DNA from: Anaerolineae bacterium
GTDB lineage: Bacteria; Chloroflexota; Anaerolineae; J102
Assembly (NCBI GenBank): GCA_026992375.1
Contig: JALXAF010000261.1
Coordinates: 1 to 19,156, forward strand
Length of the DNA: 19,156 bases
Reading direction: 5' to 3'
Part shown: in pieces, positions 1 to 7,192 of the stretch
How the letters are laid out: the number at the start of each line of letters is the position of its first letter
Position numbering within the stretch: position 1 is the stretch's first letter
Position numbers and translations under genes: made by a program
The notes under the pieces: generated by a model
Database searches by the model: none
The model's input: only the letters and a program-made list of their open reading frames with translations
Told to the model about the DNA's origin: nothing

Positions 1-489
1 TACGCCCGCAAGTACGGCGAGGACGAGGAGCTGTGGGGCGTCACCGGCCTGGTGCACGACATGGACTACGAGCGCTGGCCCGATATGACTGACGAGGTCA
101 ATGGCCATCCCCGCACCGAGCTACGCCTGTTCGAGGAATGGGGCTGGCCCCCGGAGCTGATTCACGCCGTCGCCGCCCACGCCGAGCACATGGGCGTGGA
201 GCCCGAGACGCTGATGGCCCGAGCGCTGCGGGCCTGCGACGAGATCACGGGGTTGATCATCGCCACGGCCTTGGTGCGCCCCAGCAAGGATATCCGGGAT
301 GTGAAGGTGAAATCGGTGAAGAAGAAGTGGAAGGACAAGAGCTTCACCGCGGCCATCGATCGCAACGAGATCGCACACAACGTCGAGGCCCTGGGCGAGG
401 ATTTGAACGATCACATCGCCCTGGTGCTGGAGGCGATGAAGGGCATTGCGGCCGAGCTGGGCCTGGACGGGCGGCTCAGTGGGCAGTAA
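1..489 (+). CDS. HD-superfamily hydrolase (COG2316-like), 5' end missing
   Basis: The reading frame is open from the first base, so the start lies upstream; 162 codons are visible and end at TAA 487-489. The visible part carries the HD dyad (GLVHDMDYE, residues 16-24 of the fragment), a second His-rich stretch (HAVAAHAEHMG) and a conserved-looking tail (ALVRPSKDIRDVKVKSVKKK). This is the pattern I associate with the COG2316 'predicted hydrolase, HD superfamily' group. HD proteins are metal-dependent phosphohydrolases; the substrate of this subgroup is not known to me. The first metal-binding His of the HD domain should lie in the missing part. The next gene is more than 600 bases away across repeats, so no operon partner is visible downstream. 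Confidence 0.85.
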   Translation, partial: YARKYGEDEELWGVTGLVHDMDYERWPDMTDEVNGHPRTELRLFEEWGWPPELIHAVAAHAEHMGVEPETLMARALRACDEITGLIIATALVRPSKDIRDVKVKSVKKKWKDKSFTAAIDRNEIAHNVEALGEDLNDHIALVLEAMKGIAAELGLDGRLSGQ

Positions 490-536
490 GTGTTTACATA
501 TCTGTCAAGTCCTGAAATATGGATGTACTGAAAAAC

Positions 537-647
537 TTCACCACGGAGGCACAGAGCGCACGGAGGAAGAAAAAGGTGAGATTTGGAGAAGAATTTCTCT
601 GTGAATTACCACTATTTTCTCCGTGTCCTCCGTGTCTCCGTGGTGAA
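537..647. repeat. Long imperfect palindrome (CACGGAGG family)
   Basis: The left arm (537-567, beginning TTCACCACGGAGGCACAGAG) is nearly the reverse complement of the right arm (618-647, ending TCTCCGTGGTGAA), with about 50 bases between. Weaker complementarity continues outward: TTACATATCTG near 494 against CAAATATGTTTA near 668. Similar CACGGAG-type palindromes occur between genes in many environmental bacterial genomes. They are non-coding, and frames through them yield spurious proteins rich in FTTEAQ and PCLRGE. Confidence 0.85.
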
Positions 648-754
648 ATGACTTTTTGCAGTGGAGTCAAATATGTTTATATCAGGAAGAAGAAAGAGCT
701 TTACCATAAGGGGAGTTCAGAGGCTGTAGCCCAGCCAGCCTGTGCCGATTGTAT

Positions 755-835
755 CAGAAAGCTTGAGCCCGTCAAGGGCTTCGCAAGTCGAAGGCAAACC
801 CCGCCTTTGCCCCTTGACAGGCTCGGCTCTTTCTG
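755..835. repeat. Imperfect inverted repeat with internal hairpins
   Basis: The left arm 755-778 (CAGAAAGCTTGAGCCCGTCA...) matches the reverse complement of 811-835 with a few mismatches and a small bulge. Between the arms are two further short stems: CTTCG 779-783 with CGAAG 789-793, and GGCAAA 793-798 with TTTGCC 806-811. They share one base, so they compete at that point. The whole segment could fold into a branched hairpin. No T-tract follows, so it is not called as a terminator. Confidence 0.65.
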
Positions 836-924
836 AACAGGCCCCGCGATCGCTGGCTGCGCGTTCGTCCGCGTCCTGGTCAAAACAGAACCGCGCCCAT
901 CGATAGTTTGTAGGCTACATCACC

Positions 925-954
925 TTGACACCCTTCTTTATGGGCTGTTATAAT
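925..954 (+). promoter_or_regulatory. Consensus sigma70-type promoter for nuoB
   Basis: A perfect -35 box TTGACA (925-930) and a perfect -10 box TATAAT (949-954) are separated by 18 bases. The transcription start is expected near 961, which gives nuoB a leader of about 158 bases. No other gene lies between this promoter and nuoB, so it probably drives nuoB and nuoCD. Confidence 0.8.
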
Positions 955-970
955 CAGCGTGCTTGCGTCA

Positions 971-1043
971 AAAACCTTCTTGGCGCTATTTCAAATGCCA
1001 TGCTACGACAGCATGATCACTGTGAAGGTTGCCTGGGCGCCAA
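971..1043 (+). promoter_or_regulatory. Foldable nuoB leader with competing stems
   Basis: Inside the predicted untranslated leader there is a perfect 6-bp hairpin with a 5-base loop (CATGCT 999-1004 with AGCATG 1010-1015). There are also two perfect 7-bp complementarities: AACCTTC 973-979 with GAAGGTT 1024-1030, and TTGGCGC 980-986 with GCGCCAA 1037-1043. These two cannot nest. They would form a pseudoknot with a zero-length first loop, which is sterically poor, or act as alternatives. A regulatory role is an inference; single 7-bp matches in 150 bases are not rare by chance. Confidence 0.35.
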
Positions 1044-1118
1044 AAAATTATCGACAAAGCTTTTATTCAAAGCCCTTATCGCCCTCACGCTACCAAATCC
1101 CAAAAAGGAAAAAAGGGT

Positions 1119-1726
<608 letters not shown>

Positions 1727-1727
<1 letters not shown>

Positions 1728-3484
1728 TGGCTGAAGAAACCGTCGCTGTCAAGAGTTTGCCGTATGCTGATGCGGTGCCCGGGGCGGTGCTGGATGCTGA
1801 CGAGCACAGCGTCATCGTTGATCGGGACAAACTGGTAGATTTCGCCCTTTATCTGCGCAATGAAGAAGGGTATGATTTTCTTTCCTCTTTACATGCTGTG
1901 GATTACCTGGGCTATCCGGGCCGCACCGCCGAGGACCGCTTCGAAGTGGTCTATGTCCTCTTCAATACCAAGAAGGGCGGTGATGAGTTGATGATGAAGG
2001 TGCGGTTACCCGAAGATGATCCCGAACTGCCAAGCGTCATCCTAGTGTGGCCGGGCGCAGATTTGCAGGAGCGGGAAGCCTGGGACTTGTTCGGCATCAA
2101 ATTCAAAGGACATCCCCGCCTGCGCCGCATCCTGCTGTGGGAGGGCTTTCATGGGCATCCCATGCGCAAGGATTGGAAAGAAGCCTATTACGAAGCGGAT
2201 CACAAGCCCTTCAAGAGTCGCTGGCCCGAAGGCCATTATCGCTGGAGCGAAGATCGAGCGCCGTGGGGCGACAACGTCAACTATCCTCGGGGCTGGGATC
2301 CGACTAAATTCACGCCGCCCGCGCCGCCTGTGCCCAAGATCCACGAACGTCCTGTTCCAGAAGGCGGCGAGAAGATCGAGACCGACGTCATCGTGGTGAA
2401 CATGGGTCCGCAGCACCCCTCCACCCACGGCGTGTTCCGCATGATCGCGGCCCTGGATGGTGAGACGGTGGTGGGGCTGGAGCCCGAGATGGGCTATCTG
2501 CATCGCAATCACGAGAAGATCGGTGAGCGCAACACCTGGATCATGAACATCCCCTTCACCGATCGTCTGGACTACCTTTCCAGCATGTCCAACAATCTGG
2601 GCTATGTGCTGGCGGTGGAGAAAATGCTGGGCGACAAGGCCAGGCCGCCCGAGCGGGCCGAATATCTGCGGGTGATCATGGCCGAGTTGACAAGAATCCA
2701 GAACCATCTCTGGACTATCGGCTTTTTGCTCAACGATCTGGGTGCATTTTTCACCCCGGCCCTGTACACCATCGAAGAACGTGAATTGATCCTCGACCTG
2801 TTCGAGGCCGCATCGGGCAGTCGCATGATGTGCAACTACATGCGCTTTGGCGGCGTGCGCCGGGATGTGACCGACGACTGGCTGAAGACCGCCCGCGAGC
2901 TGGCTTTCAACCGTCTGCCCCGCAAGGTGGATGAATTCGATCGCTATCTCACCAAAAGCGAAATCGTGATGGAGCGCACCATTGGCGTGGGGCATCTCTC
3001 AGCCGAGGACGCCATCGCCACAAGCATGTCCGGGCCCATGTTGCGCGGCTCGGGCGTGCCCTACGACGTGCGCAAGGCCCGCCCCTACAGCATTTACGAT
3101 CGCTTCGATTGGGACATCGTCACCAACGATGGCTGCGATGTTTACGCCCGCTATCTGGTGCGCCTGGGCGAGGTTCGCCAGTCCATCCGCATCGTGCAGC
3201 AGGCCCTGGAGCAGATTCCCGAAGGCCCCATTATGAACAAGAAGCCCGCTTACTCCTTCCGCGTGCCCAAAGGCGATGCCTACGCCGCGGTGGAAGCGCC
3301 CAAGGGCGAGCTGGGCTTCTACATCGTGTCTGATGGCGGCGACAACCCCTGGCGCTATCATGTGCGAGCGCCTTCCTACATCAACCTGACCTCCCTGGAA
3401 CACATGTCCATCGGCTACAAAGTTGCTGACCTGATTGTCATTCTTGGCGCCATCGACATCGTGTTGGGCGAGACCGACCGATAG
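1727..3484 (+). CDS. nuoCD: NADH-quinone oxidoreductase subunit C/D fusion (NuoCD)
   Basis: A 585-residue fusion of the 30-kDa (NuoC) and 49-kDa (NuoD) subunits of complex I, which help form the quinone-binding cavity with NuoB. Residues about 25-165 are NuoC, including the signature EREAWDLFGIKFKGHPRLRR from Glu115. Residues about 165-215 are a Pro-rich linker. Residues about 219-585 are NuoD, with VNMGPQHPSTHG around Met226 and the GYLHRNHEKIGERNTW motif. The hydrogenase CxxC pairs expected at both ends of [NiFe] large subunits are absent, so it belongs to a complex I and not to a hydrogenase. Separate nuoC and nuoD genes are the commoner arrangement; fusions occur in several phyla, including the Enterobacteria. 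The gene starts inside the nuoB stop codon. A repeat then separates it from nuoI. Confidence 0.95.
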
Positions 3485-3512
3485 TCAATTGATCGAAAAT
3501 TAAAGATTAAAG

Positions 3513-3602
3513 GTAACTGCTAATCTGTTTATGAACAAAGCCTGTTGAGTTTACATTAGCGAGGACAAAAATTGACGAAAGCTTATCGTCCACAGCAGTT
3601 AC
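3513..3602. repeat. GTAACTG-family inverted repeat between nuoCD and nuoI
   Basis: This 90-base AT-rich segment begins GTAACTGCT (3513-3521) and ends with the perfect reverse complement AGCAGTTAC (3594-3602). The eight bases just outside it are similar: GATTAAAG on the left (3505-3512) and GATTGAAA on the right (3603-3610), 6 of 8 identical, like an eroded target-site duplication. The termini match those of the element at 11059-11150. No coding potential is visible inside. Confidence 0.6.
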
Positions 3603-3640
3603 GATTGAAACCTTGTGCGAGCTGATTGTTTTAGCTTCAA

Positions 3641-3660
3641 TCATTAGTCATTAGTCATTC
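3641..3660. repeat. Heptamer tandem repeat upstream of nuoI
   Basis: The heptamer TCATTAG is repeated twice and followed by a partial third copy (TCATT), ending about 25 bases before the nuoI start. Its effect on expression is unknown. Confidence 0.7.
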
Positions 3661-3685
3661 ATCTACTCCCATAGGACGCAATTCT

Positions 3686-4417
3686 ATGTTCGGAAGTGGC
3701 ATTATCCGTGGCCTGGGCGTTACCCTCAAGCGCACCGTCACCACCTTCACCGACGATGTCAAGCGCGTGCCCAGCCGCTATATCAACTCCATCGACACGC
3801 CGGCTGGCAAGATTTTGCAGCAGCCTCCGGAAGTGCAGGGCCTTTTCACAATCCAGTATCCTGAAGAAAAACGCCAGCTTCCCGAGAACTTTCGATTCAT
3901 CCCCATGCTGGTGTACGAAGAGGAAACCGGCAAGCAGCGCTGTACCGCCTGCGGCATCTGCAGCAAGGTCTGCCCCTCCCAGTGCATCTGGATTGTGCGC
4001 GACCAGACCAAAGAGGGCAAGCCTATTCCTCGCCCCAAGGAATTCTACATCGACGCCAGTATTTGCATGAGCTGTGGGCTGTGCGCCGAGTTCTGCCCCT
4101 TCGACTCCATCAAGATGAATCACGACTATGAGCTGGCGGTTTATGATCGTTTCCCCAGCCTGATCTTGGACCTGGAGGAGCTTTCGGTGCCCACCAGCTA
4201 CTACGCGGCGCTTTATCCCGCCGCATGGCAGGAAGAGCAAGAGGCCAAGCGCATCAAGGAAGAGCGCAAGCGAGCCCGGGCCAAGAAGGCCGCCGAAGCC
4301 AAGGCCAAAAAAGCGGCCGCGGCCAAGGCCAAAGGCGAGACCAAGGCCGAAGCCAAACCTCGCCCCAAGCCCAGGCCCAGGAAAGAGCAAAAGGACGAAG
4401 GCGCTGACGCATCCTGA
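3686..4417 (+). CDS. nuoI: NADH-quinone oxidoreductase subunit I (NuoI), long form
   Basis: A two-[4Fe-4S] ferredoxin-like subunit that passes electrons through clusters N6a and N6b to NuoB. The two CxxCxxCxxxCP motifs are complete: Cys86/89/92/96 (CTACGICSKVCP) and Cys127/130/133/137 (CMSCGLCAEFCP). The start ATG 3686 follows AGGA (3673-3676). At 243 residues it is longer than the usual 160-180. There is extra sequence of about 30 residues before the QYPEEK motif (residues 57-62). From about residue 188 there is also a highly charged Ala/Lys/Arg-rich tail containing AKKAAEAKAKKAAAAKAKGE, likely disordered or helical. nuoH, which usually lies between nuoD and nuoI, is missing here. Confidence 0.94.
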   Translation: MFGSGIIRGLGVTLKRTVTTFTDDVKRVPSRYINSIDTPAGKILQQPPEVQGLFTIQYPEEKRQLPENFRFIPMLVYEEETGKQRCTACGICSKVCPSQCIWIVRDQTKEGKPIPRPKEFYIDASICMSCGLCAEFCPFDSIKMNHDYELAVYDRFPSLILDLEELSVPTSYYAALYPAAWQEEQEAKRIKEERKRARAKKAAEAKAKKAAAAKAKGETKAEAKPRPKPRPRKEQKDEGADAS

Positions 4418-4456
4418 ACCGCCATCGGCCTAAACGCTGTTCGGGGCCAGGCGCAA

Positions 4457-4472
4457 AACGCCCGCGGGCGTT
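4457..4472. repeat. 16-bp perfect palindrome downstream of nuoI
   Basis: AACGCCCGCGGGCGTT reads the same on both strands. It is flanked by weaker outer complementarity (GTTCGGG 4439-4445 against CCCGAAAC 4473-4480). It has no T-tract of its own and may act together with the hairpin that follows. Confidence 0.6.
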
Positions 4473-4488
4473 CCCGAAACGACTTTCT

Positions 4489-4537
4489 GAAAGCCGGGTT
4501 GTCGCTCATCGAGCGGACGCGGCTTTCTTGCTATTTT
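4489..4537 (+). terminator. Likely intrinsic terminator after nuoI
   Basis: GAAAGCCG (4489-4496) pairs with CGGCTTTC (4520-4527) around an inner stem CGCTC (4503-4507)/GAGCG (4511-4515). The T-rich run TTGCTATTTT follows. The position, 70 bases after the nuoI stop and upstream of the next promoter, fits the end of the nuo transcript. The T-tract is interrupted, so strength is uncertain. Confidence 0.5.
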
Positions 4538-4554
4538 CGCCTTGCACCATGTTG

Positions 4555-4560
4555 TATAAT
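4555..4560 (+). promoter_or_regulatory. Candidate -10 box for the UPF0173 operon
   Basis: A perfect TATAAT lies 67 bases before the next start codon and just after the terminator-like hairpin. The -35 region is poor (TATTTT at 17-base spacing, or TTGCTA at 21), so the call rests on the -10 box and its position. Confidence 0.4.
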
Positions 4561-4627
4561 TGAATCAAAGTAACCAAGCGCCTATTGAACACGCCCACCC
4601 CTTCATCCACTATCAGGAGGTGAAACT

Positions 4628-5326
4628 ATGGCAGTCAATCCCGTTAAAGTCATCTATCATGGTCACGCCACCGTCAGCATCAAAAGCGATGGTCACCACA
4701 TTGTTATCGACCCCTTCTTCTCCGGCAATCCCGCCGCCAAGAGCAGCGCGGACGCGATCAATCCTGACTTCATCCTCGTCTCTCACGGACATGGCGATCA
4801 CGTCGGCGACGCGATCGATATCGCCAAGCGCACCAACGCCCTGGTCATCGCCAATTTCGAGATCGTCAACTGGCTCGCCCAGCAGGGGGTGGAGCGCACC
4901 CACCCGTTGCACATCGGCGGCGGCAACACATTCCCCTTCGGCTATTGCAAGATGACCATCGCCCATCACGGCTCCTCCCTGCCCGATGGCGCGTATGGCG
5001 GCAATCCGGGCGGTTTTTTGCTGCGGCTCAACAGCGGCAAGACCATCTATTTTGCTGGCGACACCGCGCTGACCTACGACATGAAATTCCTGGCCGACGA
5101 GAATGTCGATTTGGCGATCTTGCCCATCGGCGACAACTTCACCATGGGCCAGGACGACGCCATCAAGGCTGTCCAACTCATCAGGCCCGCAGTGGTGCTG
5201 CCCATTCATTACAACACCTGGCCCTACATCGAAAGCGATCCCAAAGTCTTCCAGGAGCGAGTCATCAAAGAAGCCGACGCCGGTTGCATCGTGTTGGAGC
5301 CCGAAGAGGAATATCTGATCCCCTGA
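4628..5326 (+). CDS. UPF0173 metal-dependent hydrolase (metallo-beta-lactamase fold)
   Basis: A 232-residue protein of the UPF0173 family (YtkL-like), at full family length. The metal-binding pattern of the fold is complete: SHGHGDH with His53, His55, Asp57 and His58; AHHGS with His113; FAGDT with Asp145; and LPIHYNT with His194. The family is broadly conserved, but its substrate is not established. The start ATG 4628 follows a near-ideal ribosome binding site AGGAGGTGA (4615-4623). The next gene begins 12 bases after its stop, so the two are probably co-transcribed. Nothing points to a lactamase role; the fold is shared by many unrelated hydrolases. Confidence 0.93.
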   Translation: MAVNPVKVIYHGHATVSIKSDGHHIVIDPFFSGNPAAKSSADAINPDFILVSHGHGDHVGDAIDIAKRTNALVIANFEIVNWLAQQGVERTHPLHIGGGNTFPFGYCKMTIAHHGSSLPDGAYGGNPGGFLLRLNSGKTIYFAGDTALTYDMKFLADENVDLAILPIGDNFTMGQDDAIKAVQLIRPAVVLPIHYNTWPYIESDPKVFQERVIKEADAGCIVLEPEEEYLIP

Positions 5327-5338
5327 CGCATAATCGCC

Positions 5339-5695
5339 ATGTATCCCAAAGCCGAAATCCTGTTTCCATTCCCCGTCACGCCCAGACTACGTAACCTGCG
5401 CGGCGAAAAATGGGCTGAATTGGTGGATCGCATCTCCCAACTGTCGGAGACTGATCCTGACGCCCTGGCCTTCATCCTGATGATGATCCGCATCAACAAT
5501 TGCCTCAAGTGTTACAGCGGCAGCTACAAGTTCATGCGTGGTTGCGAGGCCTGTTCGATGCAGGGCGTCATGCAATTCAAGGGCGAGGATGAGGATCTCA
5601 TTGCGTTTTACGAACGGACGCGCCAGGAGCTGCTGGATTATCTGGAGAACGACGGGTCGCCGCCCGAGGGTTTCTACGACTTCCAGCAGGCGTGA
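5339..5695 (+). CDS. Small four-cysteine protein, function unknown
   Basis: A 118-residue soluble protein with two CxxC pairs, Cys55/58 (NNCLKC) and Cys69/72 (RGCEAC), placed in and after a hydrophobic helix-like stretch (ALAFILMMIRINN). The spacing could bind a metal such as zinc or an iron-sulfur cluster, or be redox-active. The segment faintly recalls AhpD-like CxxC helices, but the conserved His of that family is absent and I do not assign it. The start lies 12 bases after the UPF0173 stop without a clear ribosome binding site, so it probably depends on translation of its neighbour. I believe similar proteins occur in other Chloroflexota, from memory only. Confidence 0.75.
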   Translation: MYPKAEILFPFPVTPRLRNLRGEKWAELVDRISQLSETDPDALAFILMMIRINNCLKCYSGSYKFMRGCEACSMQGVMQFKGEDEDLIAFYERTRQELLDYLENDGSPPEGFYDFQQA

Positions 5696-5819
5696 ATTCG
5701 CAGACCGGTCGCAGCTCACCCCGCCTCTGGCGTCATCCAAACTATATCCACCTTCTCAGGCGTGGAGCGCGTGACTATCTTCATCTGCTGAAGAAACACG
5801 CGTTTCACGTCTTTTTGCA

Positions 5820-5897
5820 TAACTGCCAACGCACTCGCCTTCATGCCTCAAAAGGTCACGAAAATTCGAAGTTTTACGAAGCCACGAAGGGAAAAAT
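5820..5897. repeat. Left half of a GTAACTG/ACGAAGG-family repeat
   Basis: TAACTGCCAACGCACT (5820-5835) matches TAATTGCTAACGTACT at 9653-9668 with 3 differences. Then 5866-5890 matches 9699-9723 at 24 of 25 positions (core TCGAAGTTTTACGAAG). The complementary right arm is not adjacent here; a similar sequence appears some 520 bases later, at about 6411-6435. Confidence 0.65.
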
Positions 5898-6001
5898 GAA
5901 AAGGTGCGTCTTGTTTCGGTCGGCAGGCCAGACGACGCAGGTCGCCCTTCAGCCCGCAGGGCTCAATAGATCGACTTGAGTCGACGCCTTGGGCTGGCGA
6001 C

Positions 6002-6044
6002 AGGCGCAGTCCGAATGAATTCAATCTCTTGGGGACCTGCGCCT
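6002..6044. repeat. Bulged hairpin carrying CCGAATGAATTC
   Basis: AGGCGCAGTCC (6002-6012) pairs with GGACCTGCGCCT (6033-6044) with one bulged base. The loop side holds CCGAATGAATTC (6011-6022), whose exact reverse complement is at 13814-13825 in another structured gap. Confidence 0.6.
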
Positions 6045-6060
6045 AAAGAGCTCGAGTTAT

Positions 6061-6260
6061 GAACATTGATAAAATAATTCGGTTATAGGCCCGGGGCGAT
6101 TCTCGTCTGTCGCCAGCACCGGGGGATGAAGTCCCTCGGCTAGAAACGGCGCCCCTGCGGGGCTAGCCGGATTTATCTGGCGCTGTTCTGTAGCCCAGCG
6201 ACTTCATCGCCGGGCGGACGCGGCGAACGCCACGATGACCGATTTAATTTGTGAACATTC
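6061..6260. repeat. 200-base palindromic element with strong central hairpin
   Basis: The outer arms 6061-6082 and 6239-6260 are imperfect reverse complements (16 of 22 positions). Inside, 6119-6142 (GGGGATGAAGTCCCTCGGCTA core) pairs with 6191-6214 (TAGCCCAGCGACTTCATC core). Pairing continues inward (ACGGCGCC with GGCGCTGT) to a CCCC-TGC-GGGG tip, giving a hairpin of nearly 100 bases. It has no T-tract and no reading frame, so it resembles a large REP-type dispersed repeat. Confidence 0.7.
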
Positions 6261-6465
6261 ATTATTCGGCCAGTGTTGCAACGAAAAAGGAAAGTTATTT
6301 TGGACATGCACTTAACGCCTGGCGACTTTGCGTGAGATCAGCTTTTTGTGTGCCGGTTTGTACGGATGAGGACCCCCCATTTGAAATTGTCGGGTCTTTA
6401 TCTTCTTCTCGTCCTTGTGGCAAAAGAGGCGATGCGCTCGAGTAGGCGTTCCATATCCTTCTGTC

Positions 6466-6981
6466 ATGAACAATCCCTACGGCGTCGATCCCACCCGATT
6501 CACCGTTGTGCCCCGCGTGTTGGTTTTTGCCACGCGTGGAGACGATCTGTTGCTGCTCCAGCGCTCGATGCACAAAAAACTCTGGCCCGGCCTCTACAAC
6601 GCGCCCGGCGGGCATGTCGAGCGGGGCGAAACGCCCGAGGAAGCCGCGGCCAGGGAGCTGACAGAGGAAACGGGCCTGCAAGTCATAAGCCTGACCTTGC
6701 GCGGCCTGCTCATCGGCGATGCCGTGGGCGATCTCCCCGGCGTGCTGGTGTTCATCTATCAGGCCCGCGTCTCGGGCCATATCCACGCCCGCAACGCCGA
6801 AGGCGTTCCCCACTGGGTTCCATGGCCCCAACTGAATGACACCCCCACCTTGCCAGACTTTCATCAACTCCTGTCATTGGTTTTCGACCAACCCCGCTTC
6901 TTCACCCTTTACAAAACGCCGCGGGCTGACGGAGGAGAAAACATCCGCGTTATTTTTTCCGGGTCCCCAATTGCTCACTAA
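6466..6981 (+). CDS. Nudix hydrolase (MutT-like)
   Basis: A 171-residue protein with a perfect Nudix box GX5EX7REUXEEXGU at Gly49-Leu71 (GHVERGETPEEAAARELTEE...). It sits after a beta-strand region typical of the fold (VVPRVLVFATRGDDLLLLQR) and the motif LWPGLYNAPGG. Nudix enzymes hydrolyse nucleoside diphosphates linked to another moiety with Mg2+ or Mn2+; the substrate cannot be read from the sequence. ATG 6466 is preferred over an in-frame ATG at 6415, because the extra 17 residues lie in repeat-derived DNA and the fold begins just after residue 10. No clear ribosome binding site precedes either. It appears to be monocistronic. Confidence 0.9.
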   Translation: MNNPYGVDPTRFTVVPRVLVFATRGDDLLLLQRSMHKKLWPGLYNAPGGHVERGETPEEAAARELTEETGLQVISLTLRGLLIGDAVGDLPGVLVFIYQARVSGHIHARNAEGVPHWVPWPQLNDTPTLPDFHQLLSLVFDQPRFFTLYKTPRADGGENIRVIFSGSPIAH

Positions 6982-7029
6982 TTACGACATGGTTCATTCT
7001 CATTCGAAACGATCTTTACAATTTTTTCC

Positions 7030-7087
7030 GTCAAACGTCATACTCAAACGTAAAAGGAGCCTTTTTCGCCATGTTTTGACGTTTGAC
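7030..7087. repeat. TGACGTTTGAC inverted repeat, copy 1
   Basis: GTCAAACGTCA (7030-7040) and TGACGTTTGAC (7077-7087) are perfect 11-bp reverse complements with a 36-base loop. The longer word TGACGTTTGACGCTT (7077-7091) recurs inverted at 13915-13929, showing a dispersed family. Related words (TCACGTTTGACATG) continue to about 7105. Confidence 0.75.
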
Positions 7088-7192
7088 GCTTCACGTTTGA
7101 CATGTTTTGCCAGGCATTGACCACATGAGATTGCAAAGATGCAGGGTGGGATATGCACCACGCCCTGATCATCTTCCCGAAGGAATACTCCC

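Larger units (their letters stand above)
490..1118. other. Gene-free gap with palindromic repeats, then nuoB promoter and leader
   Basis: No credible gene lies here. The stretch holds a long imperfect palindrome built on CACGGAGG/CCTCCGTG words (537-647), a second imperfect inverted repeat with internal hairpins (755-835), a consensus promoter (925-954) and a foldable untranslated leader before nuoB. Short frames across it, such as 519-836, only translate the repeat and have no ribosome binding site. Confidence 0.7.
5696..6465. other. 770-base gene-free gap of nested repeats
   Basis: No supportable gene. In order, it contains a GTAACTG-type left end (5820-5835); a half-palindrome shared with the gap after the CoA-transferase gene (5866-5890); short hairpins 5951-5963 and 5971-5984; a bulged hairpin 6002-6044; a 200-base palindromic element (6061-6260); and a segment at about 6411-6435 resembling the right end of the first repeat family. 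It reads like one repeat interrupted by others. The 95-residue frame at 5692-5979 runs through repeat sequence and is not called. Confidence 0.65.

Noticed and set aside
537..647. CRISPR-like repeats
   Set aside because: There are only two inverted arms, no regularly spaced direct repeats or spacers, and no cas genes.
519..836. 105-residue + strand frame through the palindromic gap
   Set aside because: It simply translates the CACGGAGG-type repeat and the next inverted repeat, has no ribosome binding site, and resembles known spurious repeat-derived predictions.
5692..5979. 95-residue + strand frame after the four-cysteine gene
   Set aside because: It overlaps dispersed repeat sequence, lacks a ribosome binding site and shows no recognisable protein features.
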